A stretch of DNA of 64,000 nt from Pseudomonas tohonis (GCF_012767755.2 NZ_AP023189.1:1860001-1924000), one strand, 5' to 3'; counted from the stretch's first letter, positions 29,885-39,167 are shown. Numbers and translations: made by a program. The notes: generated from the letters alone by a model not told the origin.

Positions 29885-30366
29885 TGGACAACCGCAACCT
29901 CTACCGGCTGGACGACGAGCCCCGGCCCGGCACCCTGGCACGCCTGGCGGTGGAGCCGTTGTGGCCACTGCTGGGCCTGATGCTGGGCGGCGCCTGGCTA
30001 GGCCTGCCCTGGTTCGTGCTCAACGGCGTGGCGGTGGGCAGCCCGACGCGGGTGCGCGAGGCCGTGCTGGCCGCCATCGGCCTCCTGGGCAGCCTGGGCC
30101 TGGCCTTCGGCCTGCTCTACCTGTGGCAGGCCGGCATCCTCGACAAGGACAGCCTGCAGTACGCGATGCTGGTGCTGGTGGTGTGGAAGCTGGCCATCGG
30201 CTACGCGCTGTTCGTCATGCAGGCCGCGACCATCGAGCTCTACCAGTACTACGGCGGCGTGCTCAACCGCTTCGGCCTGCCGGTGGTGCTGCTGGGCGCC
30301 TTCTTCCTGCGCGCCCTGGTGCTCAACCTGCTGCCCTTCACCCTCTGGTTCCTGGTGCTCAGCTGA
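29884..30366 (+). CDS. Four-helix integral membrane protein (AAA/TM/TPR trio)
   Basis: A 160-residue inner-membrane protein from ATG 29884, which overlaps the AAA stop by one base. Four hydrophobic segments (~20-45, 57-82, 94-115, 130-158) alternate with short loops. The N-terminus is hydrophilic and faces the cytoplasm by the positive-inside rule only weakly. I recognise no family. Because it is locked between an AAA+ gene and a TPR gene with minimal overlaps, it is likely the membrane partner or substrate of that AAA+ protein. Confidence 0.85.
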   Translation: MDNRNLYRLDDEPRPGTLARLAVEPLWPLLGLMLGGAWLGLPWFVLNGVAVGSPTRVREAVLAAIGLLGSLGLAFGLLYLWQAGILDKDSLQYAMLVLVVWKLAIGYALFVMQAATIELYQYYGGVLNRFGLPVVLLGAFFLRALVLNLLPFTLWFLVLS

Positions 30367-31289
30367 TGAACGAAACCAACCTGCTGCACCTGGCCTACCA
30401 GCGCCTGCAGAGCGGCCATGTCGAGGGCGCGATCAACAGCTTGCGGCAACTGCTCAGCGACGACCCGGAACACGCTGAGGCCCACGCGCTGCTGGCTCTG
30501 TGCCTGCTGCTGATGCGCCGCGCCTTCGCCGCCGAGCGCGAGGCCGGGCTGGCCCTGGCCGCCGACCCGCAACTGGAGTTCGCCCATTACGTCGCGGCCC
30601 GCGTGGCCATGGCGCGGCGGCGCTTCAAGGTGGCGGAGAAGCATCTGGACCAGGTGCTGGAGCTCAATCCCCAGGAAGCCGGCTATCACCTGGCCCGCGC
30701 CGAGCTCGCCGACCTGATGGGGCGTCGCGGCCAGCAACTGCCCAGCCTGCAGCGAGCCCTGGAGCTGGCGCCGGACAACCCCGACTGCCTGGCCGCGCTG
30801 GCCCATTACCATCGCCTGCGCGGCGAGGTGGAGCCGGCCGAGCGCTATGCCCGCGAGGCGCTGCAGCTGCGTGCCGACCACCCCGGCGCCATCGTCACCA
30901 TGGGCCACCTGCTGCTGCGTCGCGGCGACCTGCAGGGCGCGCGCGACCACGCGATCTGGGCCCTGCGCGAGAATGCCAACGACGTCTCCGCGCTCTACCT
31001 GATGTCCGCCATCAAGGCGCGCGGCAATCCCTTCATGGGGCTCTGGTGGCGCTACAACTCGTGGATGTCCGAACTGGGTCCGACCCGCTCGATCATCGTG
31101 TTGCTGGGCATGTTCGTGCTCTACCGCGTGGTGGTGATCGCCAGCAACCAGCACGGCCACGAGACGCTGGCCCAGGGCATCGAATGGGCCTGGCTGGGCT
31201 TCGTGGTCTACAGCTTCGCCGGCCCGCAGATCTTCCGCCGCTCCCTGGAAAAGGAGCTTGAGCAAGTGAAGCTTTCCCGCGATTTCTAG
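30366..31289 (+). CDS. TPR protein with C-terminal membrane helices (AAA/TM/TPR trio)
   Basis: A 307-residue protein from ATG 30366, overlapping the previous stop by one base. Residues ~1-215 are about six tetratricopeptide repeats (for example ERYAREALQLRADHPGAI and RRFKVAEKHLDQVLELNP), then two C-terminal hydrophobic segments (~240-258, RSIIVLLGMFVLYRVVVIA, and ~275-292). The TPR part is expected to be on the side of the AAA+ partner and to hold client proteins. No enzyme motif is present. The trio ends here; the next gene begins 107 bases on. Confidence 0.87.
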   Translation: MNETNLLHLAYQRLQSGHVEGAINSLRQLLSDDPEHAEAHALLALCLLLMRRAFAAEREAGLALAADPQLEFAHYVAARVAMARRRFKVAEKHLDQVLELNPQEAGYHLARAELADLMGRRGQQLPSLQRALELAPDNPDCLAALAHYHRLRGEVEPAERYAREALQLRADHPGAIVTMGHLLLRRGDLQGARDHAIWALRENANDVSALYLMSAIKARGNPFMGLWWRYNSWMSELGPTRSIIVLLGMFVLYRVVVIASNQHGHETLAQGIEWAWLGFVVYSFAGPQIFRRSLEKELEQVKLSRDF

Positions 31290-31396
31290 GTTACCGGCTC
31301 CCCAGCAGGCATCGGCGCCCTGACCGGCGTCGGTGCGCAACACCGGCAGTGCCGCTAGAATGTGCGCTCGTTTTCGCCGCCCTTCAGGAAACCGCC

Positions 31397-31660
31397 GTGT
31401 CCGATTTCGCCAAGCTGATCAGCAACATCACCGAGGATGTCTACCAGAGCCTCAAGCTCGCCGTGGAGATCGGCAAGTGGTCCGACGGCCGCAAGCTGAC
31501 CCAGGAGCAGAAGGAGCTCAGCCTGCAGGCGGTCATCGCCTGGGAGATCAAGAACCTGCCGGAGGAAGAGCGTACCGGCTACATGGGCCCGCAGGAGTGC
31601 AGCTCCAAGTCCGAGAAGATAGAGAACATCCTGTTCAAATCCTCCGACTCGATCCACTGA
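31397..31660 (+). CDS. YeaC-like DUF1315 protein
   Basis: An 87-residue soluble protein from GTG 31397, with AGGA eight bases upstream. MSDFAKLISNITEDVYQSLK, LAVEIGKWSDGRKLTQEQK and RTGYM are conserved in the DUF1315/YeaC family, which has no known function. Its stop overlaps the start of the DUF2797 gene (TGATG), and the same pair is neighbouring in P. aeruginosa, so the two may work together. Confidence 0.9.
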   Translation: MSDFAKLISNITEDVYQSLKLAVEIGKWSDGRKLTQEQKELSLQAVIAWEIKNLPEEERTGYMGPQECSSKSEKIENILFKSSDSIH

Positions 31661-32511
31661 TGGGTACCTGCGACATGCAAGAGCTGGGGCGCGGCGCGCT
31701 GAGCAAGATGTCCGCGCAACTGGGTGATCCGGTGGTGCAGTACGCGTTTCGTCTCGGCGAGGGGCAGGTGGCGGTCAATCCGTTGCTGGGCCGGCGCATC
31801 CGCCTGGAGTTCCTCGGTGCGATCCACTGCTCCCATTGCGGGCGCAAGACCGGCAAGAGCTTCGCCCAGGGCTACTGCTACCCGTGCTTCACCAAGCTGG
31901 CGCAGTGCGACAGCTGCATCATGAGCCCGGAGCGCTGCCACTACGAGGCCGGTACCTGCCGCGAGCCCGCTTGGGGCGAGTCCTTCTGCATGACCGACCA
32001 CGTGGTCTACCTGGCCAACTCCTCGGGCATCAAGGTCGGCATCACCCGCGCGACCCAGGTGCCTACCCGCTGGATCGACCAGGGCGCGCGCCAGGCACTG
32101 CCGATCATGCGCGTCGCCACCCGCCAGCAATCCGGCCTGGTGGAGGACCTGCTGCGCAGCCAGGTGGCCGATCGCACCAACTGGCGCGCCCTGCTCAAGG
32201 GCGAGGCCGAGGCGCTGGACCTGCCCGCCGTGCGCGAGGCCATCTTCGAAGCCTGCGACGCCGGCATCCAGGGGCTGCAGCAGCGCTTCGGGCTGCAATC
32301 GGTGCAGAAGCTCGAGGATGTCGAGCCGCTGGAGATCCGCTATCCCGTGGAGGCCTACCCGACCAAGGTGGTGAGCCTCGATCTGGACAAGACGCCGGTG
32401 GTGGAGGGTACCCTGCGCGGTATCAAGGGCCAGTACCTGATCCTCGACACCGGGGTCATCAACATCCGCAAGTTCACGGCCTACCAGGTGGTGGCGAGCA
32501 GCGAGCCGTAA
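31660..32511 (+). CDS. DUF2797 protein with zinc-finger-like Cys motifs
   Basis: 283 residues from ATG 31660 (overlap with the DUF1315 stop); ATG 31675 is an alternative. Several Cys/His clusters lie between ~50 and 105: HCSHCGRK, GYCYPCF, CDSC and a later ERCHYEAGTC, so it likely holds structural zinc. After them comes HVVYLANSSGIKVGITRATQVPTRWIDQGA, which resembles a GIY-YIG nuclease core (VYLANS ... KVGIT) with the second Tyr replaced by Val in KVGI, so activity is uncertain. Function unknown. It lies 76 bases before pepN. Confidence 0.87.
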   Translation: MGTCDMQELGRGALSKMSAQLGDPVVQYAFRLGEGQVAVNPLLGRRIRLEFLGAIHCSHCGRKTGKSFAQGYCYPCFTKLAQCDSCIMSPERCHYEAGTCREPAWGESFCMTDHVVYLANSSGIKVGITRATQVPTRWIDQGARQALPIMRVATRQQSGLVEDLLRSQVADRTNWRALLKGEAEALDLPAVREAIFEACDAGIQGLQQRFGLQSVQKLEDVEPLEIRYPVEAYPTKVVSLDLDKTPVVEGTLRGIKGQYLILDTGVINIRKFTAYQVVASSEP

Positions 32512-32587
32512 GGCCGCACCGCCCCGCCTGGCAGGAACACACACCGCAGCCGGGGCATCGCGCCTGGGCTGCCTCGGAGAGGCAAGC

Positions 32588-35248
32588 ATGCGAACCGAAC
32601 AACCGAAAGTCATCCACCTCAAGGACTATCAGGCGCCGGACTACCTGATCGACGAGACCACCCTGACCTTCGAGCTGCACGAGGACCACACCCTGGTCCA
32701 CGCCCAGCTGGTGATGCGCCGCAACCCCGAACGCGCCGACGGCAGCCTGCCCGCGCTGGTCCTGGACGGCCAGCAGCTGGAGCTGCTGGCGCTGTCCATG
32801 GACGACCGCGAGCTCGGTACCGCCGACTACCAGTTGACCGACAGCCACCTGACCCTGCAGCCCGTCAGCGACAGCTTCACCCTCGACAGCACGGTGCGCA
32901 TCCACCCCGAGAGCAATACCGCGCTGGAAGGCCTGTACAAGTCCGGCAGCATGTTCTGCACCCAGTGCGAGGCCGAGGGCTTCCGCAAGATCACCTACTA
33001 CCTCGACCGCCCGGATGTGATGAGCAGGTTCACCACCACCGTCAGCGCCGAGCAGCATCGCTACCCGGTGCTGCTGTCCAACGGCAACCCGGTGGCGAGC
33101 GGGGCGGAGGAGGGCGGTCGCCACTGGGCGACCTGGGAAGACCCGTTCAAGAAGCCGGCCTACCTGTTCGCCCTGGTGGCGGGCGACCTGTGGTGCGTGG
33201 AAGACGTGTTCACCACCATGAGCCAGCGCGAGGTGACCCTGCGCATCTACGTCGAGCCGGAGAACATCGACAAGGTGCAGCACGCCATGGACAGCCTGAA
33301 GAAGTCCATGCGCTGGGACGAGGAGGTCTACGGCCGCGAGTACGACCTGGACATCTTCATGATCGTGGCGGTCAACGATTTCAACATGGGCGCCATGGAG
33401 AACAAGGGGCTCAACATCTTCAACTCCAGCTGCGTGCTGGCCAGGGCCGAGACCGCTACCGACGCCGCCCACCAGCGCGTCGAGGCGGTGGTGGCGCACG
33501 AGTACTTCCACAACTGGTCGGGCAACCGCGTGACCTGCCGCGACTGGTTCCAGCTGTCGCTCAAGGAAGGCTTCACCGTGTTCCGCGATGCCGAGTTCTC
33601 CGCCGACATGAACTCGCGCACCGTCAAGCGCATCGAGGACGTGGCCTTCCTGCGCACTAACCAGTTCGCCGAGGATGCCGGCCCCATGGCCCACCCGGTG
33701 CGCCCGGACTCGTTCATCGAGATCTCCAACTTCTACACCCTGACCGTCTACGAGAAGGGTTCGGAAGTGGTGCGCATGATCCACACCCTGCTGGGCGCCG
33801 AGGGCTTCCGCAAGGGCACCGACCTGTACTTCGAGCGCCATGACGGCCAGGCCGTGACCTGCGACGACTTCGTCAAGGCCATGGAAGATGCCAACGGCGT
33901 CGACCTGACCCAGTTCAAGCGCTGGTACAGCCAGGCCGGTACGCCGCGCCTCGCCGTCGAGGAAGCCTTCGATGCCACCGCCAGGACCTACAGCCTGACC
34001 TTCCGCCAGAGCTGCCCGGCGACCCCCGGCCAGGCCGAGAAGCTGCCCTTCGTCATTCCCGTCGAGCTCGGCCTGCTGGATGCCGCCGGCAACGACCTGC
34101 CGCTGCGCCTGGCGGGCGAGGGCGAGGCCCTTGGCGGCAACCGGGTGATCTCTGTGACCGAGGCCGAGCAGACCTTCACCTTCGTCGATATCGCCGAGAA
34201 GCCGCTGCCCTCGCTGCTGCGCGGGCTGTCCGCCCCGGTGAAGCTGAGCTTCCCCTATGGCCGCGACCAGTTGATGTTCCTCATGCAGCACGACAGCGAC
34301 GGCTTCAACCGCTGGGACGCCGGTCAGCAGCTCTCCGTGCAGGTGCTGCAGGAACTGATCGGCCAGCACCAGCGTGGCGAGGCGCTGGTGCTGGACACCC
34401 GCCTGCTGGATGCCTTCCGCAGCCTGCTGGAGGACGAGTCGCTGGACCAGGCGATGGTGGCCGAGATGCTCTCGCTGCCCAGCGAGGCCTATCTCACCGA
34501 GATCAGCGAAGTCGCCGATGTCGACGCCATCCATGCGGCGCGCGAGTTCGCCCGCCGGTCGATCAGCGATGCCCTGTTCCCTCAACTGCTGGCGCGCTAC
34601 CAGGCCAATCGTGCCCTCTCGCGCGAGACGCCCTATGTCGCCTCCGCCGAGCACTTTGCCCGTCGCACCCTGCAGAACATCGCCCTGTCCTACCTGATGC
34701 TCAGTGGCAAGGCCGAGGTTCTCCAGGCCTGCCTGGAACAGTTCGAGGCCTGCGACAACATGACCGAACGCCTGACCGCGCTCTCGGTGCTGGTCAACTC
34801 CGGTTTCGAGGACGAGAAGGCCAGGGCGCTGGCGAGCTTCGCCGATCACTTCAAGGACAACCCGCTGGTGATGGACCAGTGGTTCAGCGTCCAGGCCGGC
34901 AGCACCCTGCCGGGGGGGCTGGAGCGCGTGCAGGCGCTGATGGGCCACAAGGCCTTCACCTTGAAGAACCCGAACAAGGTGCGTGCGTTGATCGGCGCCT
35001 TCGCCAACCAGAACCTGGTGAACTTCCACCGGGCCGATGGTGCGGGCTACCGCTTCCTCGCCGACCATGTGATCACCCTCAACGCGCTGAACCCGCAGAT
35101 CGCCTCGCGCCAGCTGGCGCCGCTGACCCGCTGGCGCAAGTACGACGAGGCGCGGCAGACGCTGATGCGGGCCGAGCTGGAACGCATCCTCGCCTCCGGC
35201 GAGCTGTCCAGCGATGTCTATGAAGTGGTGAGCAAGAGCCTCGCCTGA
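32588..35248 (+). CDS. pepN: Aminopeptidase N
   Basis: A zinc M1-family aminopeptidase of 886 residues, the usual length, acting in the cytoplasm on peptides with broad N-terminal specificity. The GAMEN exopeptidase motif lies at 268-272, the zinc site H304-E305-x2-H308 with E327 as third ligand, and the catalytic Tyr in the TVYEKGSEV region (~383). Start ATG 32588 with GAGAGG upstream. A short hairpin (35254-35275) and a strong terminator (35298-35332) follow. Confidence 0.97.
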   Translation: MRTEQPKVIHLKDYQAPDYLIDETTLTFELHEDHTLVHAQLVMRRNPERADGSLPALVLDGQQLELLALSMDDRELGTADYQLTDSHLTLQPVSDSFTLDSTVRIHPESNTALEGLYKSGSMFCTQCEAEGFRKITYYLDRPDVMSRFTTTVSAEQHRYPVLLSNGNPVASGAEEGGRHWATWEDPFKKPAYLFALVAGDLWCVEDVFTTMSQREVTLRIYVEPENIDKVQHAMDSLKKSMRWDEEVYGREYDLDIFMIVAVNDFNMGAMENKGLNIFNSSCVLARAETATDAAHQRVEAVVAHEYFHNWSGNRVTCRDWFQLSLKEGFTVFRDAEFSADMNSRTVKRIEDVAFLRTNQFAEDAGPMAHPVRPDSFIEISNFYTLTVYEKGSEVVRMIHTLLGAEGFRKGTDLYFERHDGQAVTCDDFVKAMEDANGVDLTQFKRWYSQAGTPRLAVEEAFDATARTYSLTFRQSCPATPGQAEKLPFVIPVELGLLDAAGNDLPLRLAGEGEALGGNRVISVTEAEQTFTFVDIAEKPLPSLLRGLSAPVKLSFPYGRDQLMFLMQHDSDGFNRWDAGQQLSVQVLQELIGQHQRGEALVLDTRLLDAFRSLLEDESLDQAMVAEMLSLPSEAYLTEISEVADVDAIHAAREFARRSISDALFPQLLARYQANRALSRETPYVASAEHFARRTLQNIALSYLMLSGKAEVLQACLEQFEACDNMTERLTALSVLVNSGFEDEKARALASFADHFKDNPLVMDQWFSVQAGSTLPGGLERVQALMGHKAFTLKNPNKVRALIGAFANQNLVNFHRADGAGYRFLADHVITLNALNPQIASRQLAPLTRWRKYDEARQTLMRAELERILASGELSSDVYEVVSKSLA

Positions 35249-35253
35249 CCCTC

Positions 35254-35275
35254 CGGAACCACGTCCGTGGTTCCG
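35254..35275 (+). terminator. Hairpin just after pepN
   Basis: Perfect 9-bp stem CGGAACCAC/GTGGTTCCG with loop GTCC. Only CTGCCGTTT follows, so it is probably a weak terminator or a 3'-end stabiliser before the stronger one downstream. Confidence 0.5.
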
Positions 35276-35297
35276 CTGCCGTTTCCCCGGCGTCGAC

Positions 35298-35332
35298 AAG
35301 TGTTACTGGCAATCTGCCGGTAACACTTTTTT
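35298..35332 (+). terminator. Strong terminator of pepN
   Basis: A 13-bp stem with one G-T pair (35299-35311 with 35315-35327), loop ATC, followed by TTTTTTG. Confidence 0.88.
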
Positions 35333-35773
35333 GTTACTCAAAGGAATATCCCTTCGGTCTCTGAGGCGTAAATGGCCTGTTCCCTGGCATTTCTTTCTTG
35401 ACGGGGTGAGCGAGGTATGAGTGCGCAAGCGCTATAGGTGTGGTTTTGAGTGACAAATCGAGCCACCTTGTAGGACAAAATCGGACGATTCGTAAGATTT
35501 GATCAGTGGATGATCAGTCACTCGTTTGAATTTAATCTGTCCCTTCGTTCAGAAAAATATAACGACCCATAAACGTGCACTTGGCACCATGGTTGCACGT
35601 CTCGACGCCGTCCCAGGCCCTCCAGTCCCGCAAGAATTGCTGAAGGCCGCGGTTCAGACGCGTTGGTGCTTCCGCCCACGCCAGAAGAAAGGTCGCACGA
35701 GCGGCTGAACAGCGTCCCTGCCAGACGGGGCCGTAATAACAAATGAATGATCTGTCCACGGAGTAAAGTCTCG
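35333..35773. promoter_or_regulatory. 440-base control region of the DUF1302 gene
   Basis: No supported gene. TGATCAGT is repeated at 35500-35507 and 35511-35518, 11 bases apart (one helical turn), which looks like an operator. An inverted repeat ACGTGCA/TGCACGT (35573-35579, 35594-35600) lies 14 bases apart further down. Possible weak -35 sequences exist but no convincing sigma-70 pair. A 60-codon frame (35526-35708) has no ribosome site or recognisable protein. GGAG at 35760 is the ribosome site of the next gene. Confidence 0.5.
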
Positions 35774-37741
35774 ATGGAACTCAAGTCCCGCAAGCCCCAG
35801 TTGCGCTTCGCTCCGGCCAAGGCCGGCTACGCCCTCGCCGGTCTCCTGCCCCTGATGTGCGCCGTCCAGGCCCAGGCGGTCGAATTCAGCTTCGCCGACG
35901 ACGAGATCAGCGGTTCCATCGACACCACCGTCTCCTACGGCCAACTGTGGCGCGTCCAGGGCCAGGACAAGACCAACAACGACATCAACACCAACGACGG
36001 CAACCGTAACTTCGACACCGGCCTGGTTTCCGAGGTGTACAAGATCACGTCCGACCTGGAAGCGACCTACAAGAACTACGGTGTGTTCGTCCGCGGCACC
36101 GCTTTCTATGACACCCAGATCATGGACAAGCGCAACGATTACTACGACAACAACACCCCCGTTCAGCCGAGCCAGAGCTATCCGAACGACGACCGCTTCA
36201 CTCACGAGACCCGTCACAAGGCCGGTCGCGATGCGCAGATCCTCGACGCCTATGTCTATGGCAACTGGGATATTGCCAACATGCCGCTTAGTGCGCGCCT
36301 TGGTAAGCAGGTCTTCAACTGGGGTGAGGGTATCTTCTATCGTGGCGGTATCAACACCACTAACCCGCTGAATGCCGCCCAGTTCCGCCTGCCGGGCTCC
36401 GAGCTGAAAGAGGTACTGGTTCCGGTCGAGGCCCTGAGCTTCAACCTTGGCCTGACTGACAACCTGTCGATGGAAACCTTCTATCAGTTCAACTGGAAAG
36501 AAAGTGCCATCGACCCGGCCGGTACCTACTTCTCCGAGACCGACCTGTTTGCAGATGGCGGTAATACTGCTTACAACCAGAGTGGGTCGTTGGCAGGGCT
36601 TATGACGCCGAACCCGCTGCTCGGCGGCAACTCGCTCTATGGCCTGCTGTCCTCTAACCCGGCAACAGGTCTCCGTGGTAGTGAATTCGCCAACACGAGT
36701 GCCTTTAAAGTCGCTTCCATTGGTCCGGATATCAATGCCAAGAACGACGGGCAGTTCGGCGTCAACTTCAAGTACATAGCTGAAGAGCTGAACTCGACGG
36801 AGTTTGGTGCCTACTTCATCAACTATCACTCCAAAGAGCCCTATATCTACGCTGATGTGAACAGCGCATACAGCGGTATCAGCGCTGGCCAGTATGGTGC
36901 TCTGCTCGGTAATGCTGCCGTGGCTGGCGCTGCTGCTGCTGCCGGCACCTCTGCACAGCAGATCGTCGGTGGGCTGCTGGCTGTTGATCTGGGGAACCAG
37001 ATTCAGGCTCGCCGCGAGTATGTCGAAGACATCCGTGTATACGGTTTCAGCTTCAACACCACCATCAACGAGACTTCTGTATTCGGTGAGATCGCCTATC
37101 GCCCGAACATGCCGATCGGCATCGCTGCGACCAACGATGCACTTCAGCAATTCCTCGGTCAGGCCACTCAGTTCTCGCTGGGGCAGGGCATCAACGTTGC
37201 GGGGCAGAACGTACGTCTGGGCGGCCAACTGCATAACTACGAGCGTGTAGAGTCCTTCAATACCTCGTGGGGCGCTATCCAGAATTTCGGTCCTTCGCTG
37301 GGCTTCGACTCTCTGATCGGTGTGGCCGAACTGGCGTCTGAACACCTCCGTGGTAGCGATCTTAAGTACACCGACTACCAAGGCAACGTACGCTACTACG
37401 CAGGTCGTGGTAACGGTGCTTACGCGAGCAATTACGGCCGTGATGACCAAGTCAACAAGAACTCCTACGGCTACACCCTGGTGCTGTCCGGTACCTGGAA
37501 CGACGTGTATGCCGGTGTGAACCTGTCTCCGTTCGTGGTCTACAAGGACGACTTCGAAGGTAACTCTCACCAGACCGGCAACTTCATCGAAGGCCGCAAG
37601 GCCTACACCGTCGGCCTCAAGGCGAGCTACCTGAACAGCCTGGAAGGCGAGATCCAGTACACCGAGTTCTATGGCGCCGGCCAGAACAACTCCAGCCGCG
37701 ATCGCGACAATATCGGCGTCAACGTCAAGTACTCCTTCTAA
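35774..37741 (+). CDS. DUF1302 outer-membrane-type protein (RND cluster)
   Basis: 655 residues from ATG 35774 (GGAG upstream; the extra in-frame ATG 35747 lacks a site). Signal peptide ends around AQA-VEF (~36). The rest is rich in alternating polar/aromatic strands such as SIDTTVSYGQLWRV, FNWGEGIFYRGGINTTNP and a C-terminal strand ending in Phe (NIGVNVKYSF), typical of outer-membrane beta-barrels and of the DUF1302 family. The role is unknown; it is repeatedly found with DUF1329, YCF48 and MmpL-type RND genes. The central part (about 36250-37480) uses more A/T-ending codons (GGT, GCT, TCT, AGT) than the ends. Confidence 0.9.
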   Translation: MELKSRKPQLRFAPAKAGYALAGLLPLMCAVQAQAVEFSFADDEISGSIDTTVSYGQLWRVQGQDKTNNDINTNDGNRNFDTGLVSEVYKITSDLEATYKNYGVFVRGTAFYDTQIMDKRNDYYDNNTPVQPSQSYPNDDRFTHETRHKAGRDAQILDAYVYGNWDIANMPLSARLGKQVFNWGEGIFYRGGINTTNPLNAAQFRLPGSELKEVLVPVEALSFNLGLTDNLSMETFYQFNWKESAIDPAGTYFSETDLFADGGNTAYNQSGSLAGLMTPNPLLGGNSLYGLLSSNPATGLRGSEFANTSAFKVASIGPDINAKNDGQFGVNFKYIAEELNSTEFGAYFINYHSKEPYIYADVNSAYSGISAGQYGALLGNAAVAGAAAAAGTSAQQIVGGLLAVDLGNQIQARREYVEDIRVYGFSFNTTINETSVFGEIAYRPNMPIGIAATNDALQQFLGQATQFSLGQGINVAGQNVRLGGQLHNYERVESFNTSWGAIQNFGPSLGFDSLIGVAELASEHLRGSDLKYTDYQGNVRYYAGRGNGAYASNYGRDDQVNKNSYGYTLVLSGTWNDVYAGVNLSPFVVYKDDFEGNSHQTGNFIEGRKAYTVGLKASYLNSLEGEIQYTEFYGAGQNNSSRDRDNIGVNVKYSF

Positions 37742-37752
37742 CTAGAAAGAAT

Positions 37753-37774
37753 GCGGGCACCTGCGGGTGCCCGC
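37753..37774 (+). other. Stem-loop between DUF1302 and DUF1329 genes
   Basis: GCGGGCACC/GGTGCCCGC, perfect 9-bp stem with loop TGCG and no T-run. It lies 11 bases after the DUF1302 stop, so it probably protects or attenuates the upstream mRNA rather than ending it. Confidence 0.55.
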
Positions 37775-37799
37775 CGCTGAACCCTCACGGAGAACCAAC

Positions 37800-39167
37800 A
37801 TGCTGAAAAAGCTTTCGCTGGTTGGCGCGGCAGTCGCTTTTGCACTGTCCGCCGGTAGCGCACTGGCCGCGGTGTCGGCTCAGGAAGCCGCCAAACTGGG
37901 CACTAGCCTGACGCCCTTCGGTGCCGAGAAGGCCGGCAACGCCGCCGGCACCATCCCGGCCTGGACCGGTGGCATCACCCAGGCTCCGGCCGGCTACAAG
38001 CCGGGCCAGCACCATGTCGATCCGTTCCCGGAAGACAAGCCGCTGTACACCATCACCAAGGCGAACCTGGACCAGTACAAGGCCAATCTGACCCCGGGTC
38101 AGATCGCCCTGTTCAACGCCTACCCGACCACCTTCCAGATGCCGGTCTACCCGACCCGCCGCTCCGGTTCCGCGCCGCAGTGGGTGTATGACAACACCAT
38201 CAAGAACGCCACCACCGCCAAGCTGCTGGACGGCGGCAACGGTTTCGCCGACGCCTACGGCGGCATCCCGTTCCCGATCCCGCAGAACGGCGTAGAGGCG
38301 CTGTGGAACCACATCGTCCGCTACCGCGGTTCCTACATCGTGCGTCGCGCCTCCGAAGTGGCCGTGCAGCGCAATGGCGACTACTCCCTGGTCACCTCGC
38401 AGCAGGAAGCCCTGTTCAAGTACTACAACCCGAAAGGTTCGTACGCCGACCTGAACAACATCCTGTTCTACTACCTGTCCTTCACCAAGAGCCCGGCCCG
38501 TCTGGCCGGTGGCGCCGTGCTGGTGCACGAGACCCTGGACCAGGTGAAGGAACCGCGTCAGGCCTGGGGCTACAACGCCGGCCAGCGTCGCGTACGCCGT
38601 GCGCCGAACCTGGCCTACGACACCCCGATCGCCGCCGCCGACGGCCTGCGTACCGCCGACGACACCGACATGTTCAACGGTGCTCCGGATCGCTACGACT
38701 GGAAACTGGTGGGCAAGAAGGAAATCTACATCCCGTACAACAACTACAAGGTCTCCAGCCCTGAAGTTAAGTACAAGGACCTGCTGCAGCCCGGCCACCT
38801 GAACCCGGCCGTCACCCGCAACGAACTGCACCGCGTGTGGGTCGTCGAGGGCACGCTGAAGTCCGGTGCCCGCCACATCTACTCCAAGCGCACCCTGTTC
38901 CTCGACGAGGACAGCTGGCAAGCCGCCGTGGTCGACCAGTACGACGGTCGTGGCGAGCTGTGGCGTGTATCGATGGCCTACCTGAAGAACTACTACGACC
39001 TGCCGACCACCTGGTCCGCACTGGACGTGTTCCATGACCTTCAGGCCCGTCGCTACCACGTGCAGAACCTGGACAACGAAGAGCCGACCACCATCGACTT
39101 CACCCAGGCTGTTCCGGACGACGGCTACTTCAAGCCTTCGGCACTGCGTCGCCGCGGTACCCGATAA
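37800..39167 (+). CDS. DUF1329 protein, LolB-like periplasmic/outer-membrane partner (RND cluster)
   Basis: 455 residues from ATG 37800, with ACGGAG upstream. Signal peptide MLKKLSLVGAAVAFALSAGSALAA. DUF1329 hallmarks are KLGTSLTPFGAEKAGNAAGTIPAWTGG near the N-terminus (split over ~33-58), QRRVRRAPNLAYDTP and WRVSMAYLKNYYDLP. Databases often name the family outer-membrane lipoprotein-sorting protein because of a LolA/LolB-like fold, so it may bind a lipid or sterol-like ligand; that is inference. It shares a transcript with the DUF1302 gene; a terminator follows. Confidence 0.9.
   Translation: MLKKLSLVGAAVAFALSAGSALAAVSAQEAAKLGTSLTPFGAEKAGNAAGTIPAWTGGITQAPAGYKPGQHHVDPFPEDKPLYTITKANLDQYKANLTPGQIALFNAYPTTFQMPVYPTRRSGSAPQWVYDNTIKNATTAKLLDGGNGFADAYGGIPFPIPQNGVEALWNHIVRYRGSYIVRRASEVAVQRNGDYSLVTSQQEALFKYYNPKGSYADLNNILFYYLSFTKSPARLAGGAVLVHETLDQVKEPRQAWGYNAGQRRVRRAPNLAYDTPIAAADGLRTADDTDMFNGAPDRYDWKLVGKKEIYIPYNNYKVSSPEVKYKDLLQPGHLNPAVTRNELHRVWVVEGTLKSGARHIYSKRTLFLDEDSWQAAVVDQYDGRGELWRVSMAYLKNYYDLPTTWSALDVFHDLQARRYHVQNLDNEEPTTIDFTQAVPDDGYFKPSALRRRGTR

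Noticed and set aside
35385..35403. TGGCA...CTTGA resembling a second sigma-54 promoter
   Set aside because: The spacing between GG and the second G is 14 instead of 12, so it does not fit.
35526..35708. 60-codon frame in the DUF1302 leader
   Set aside because: No ribosome site before ATG 35526, no recognisable protein, and it lies over the operator-like repeats.
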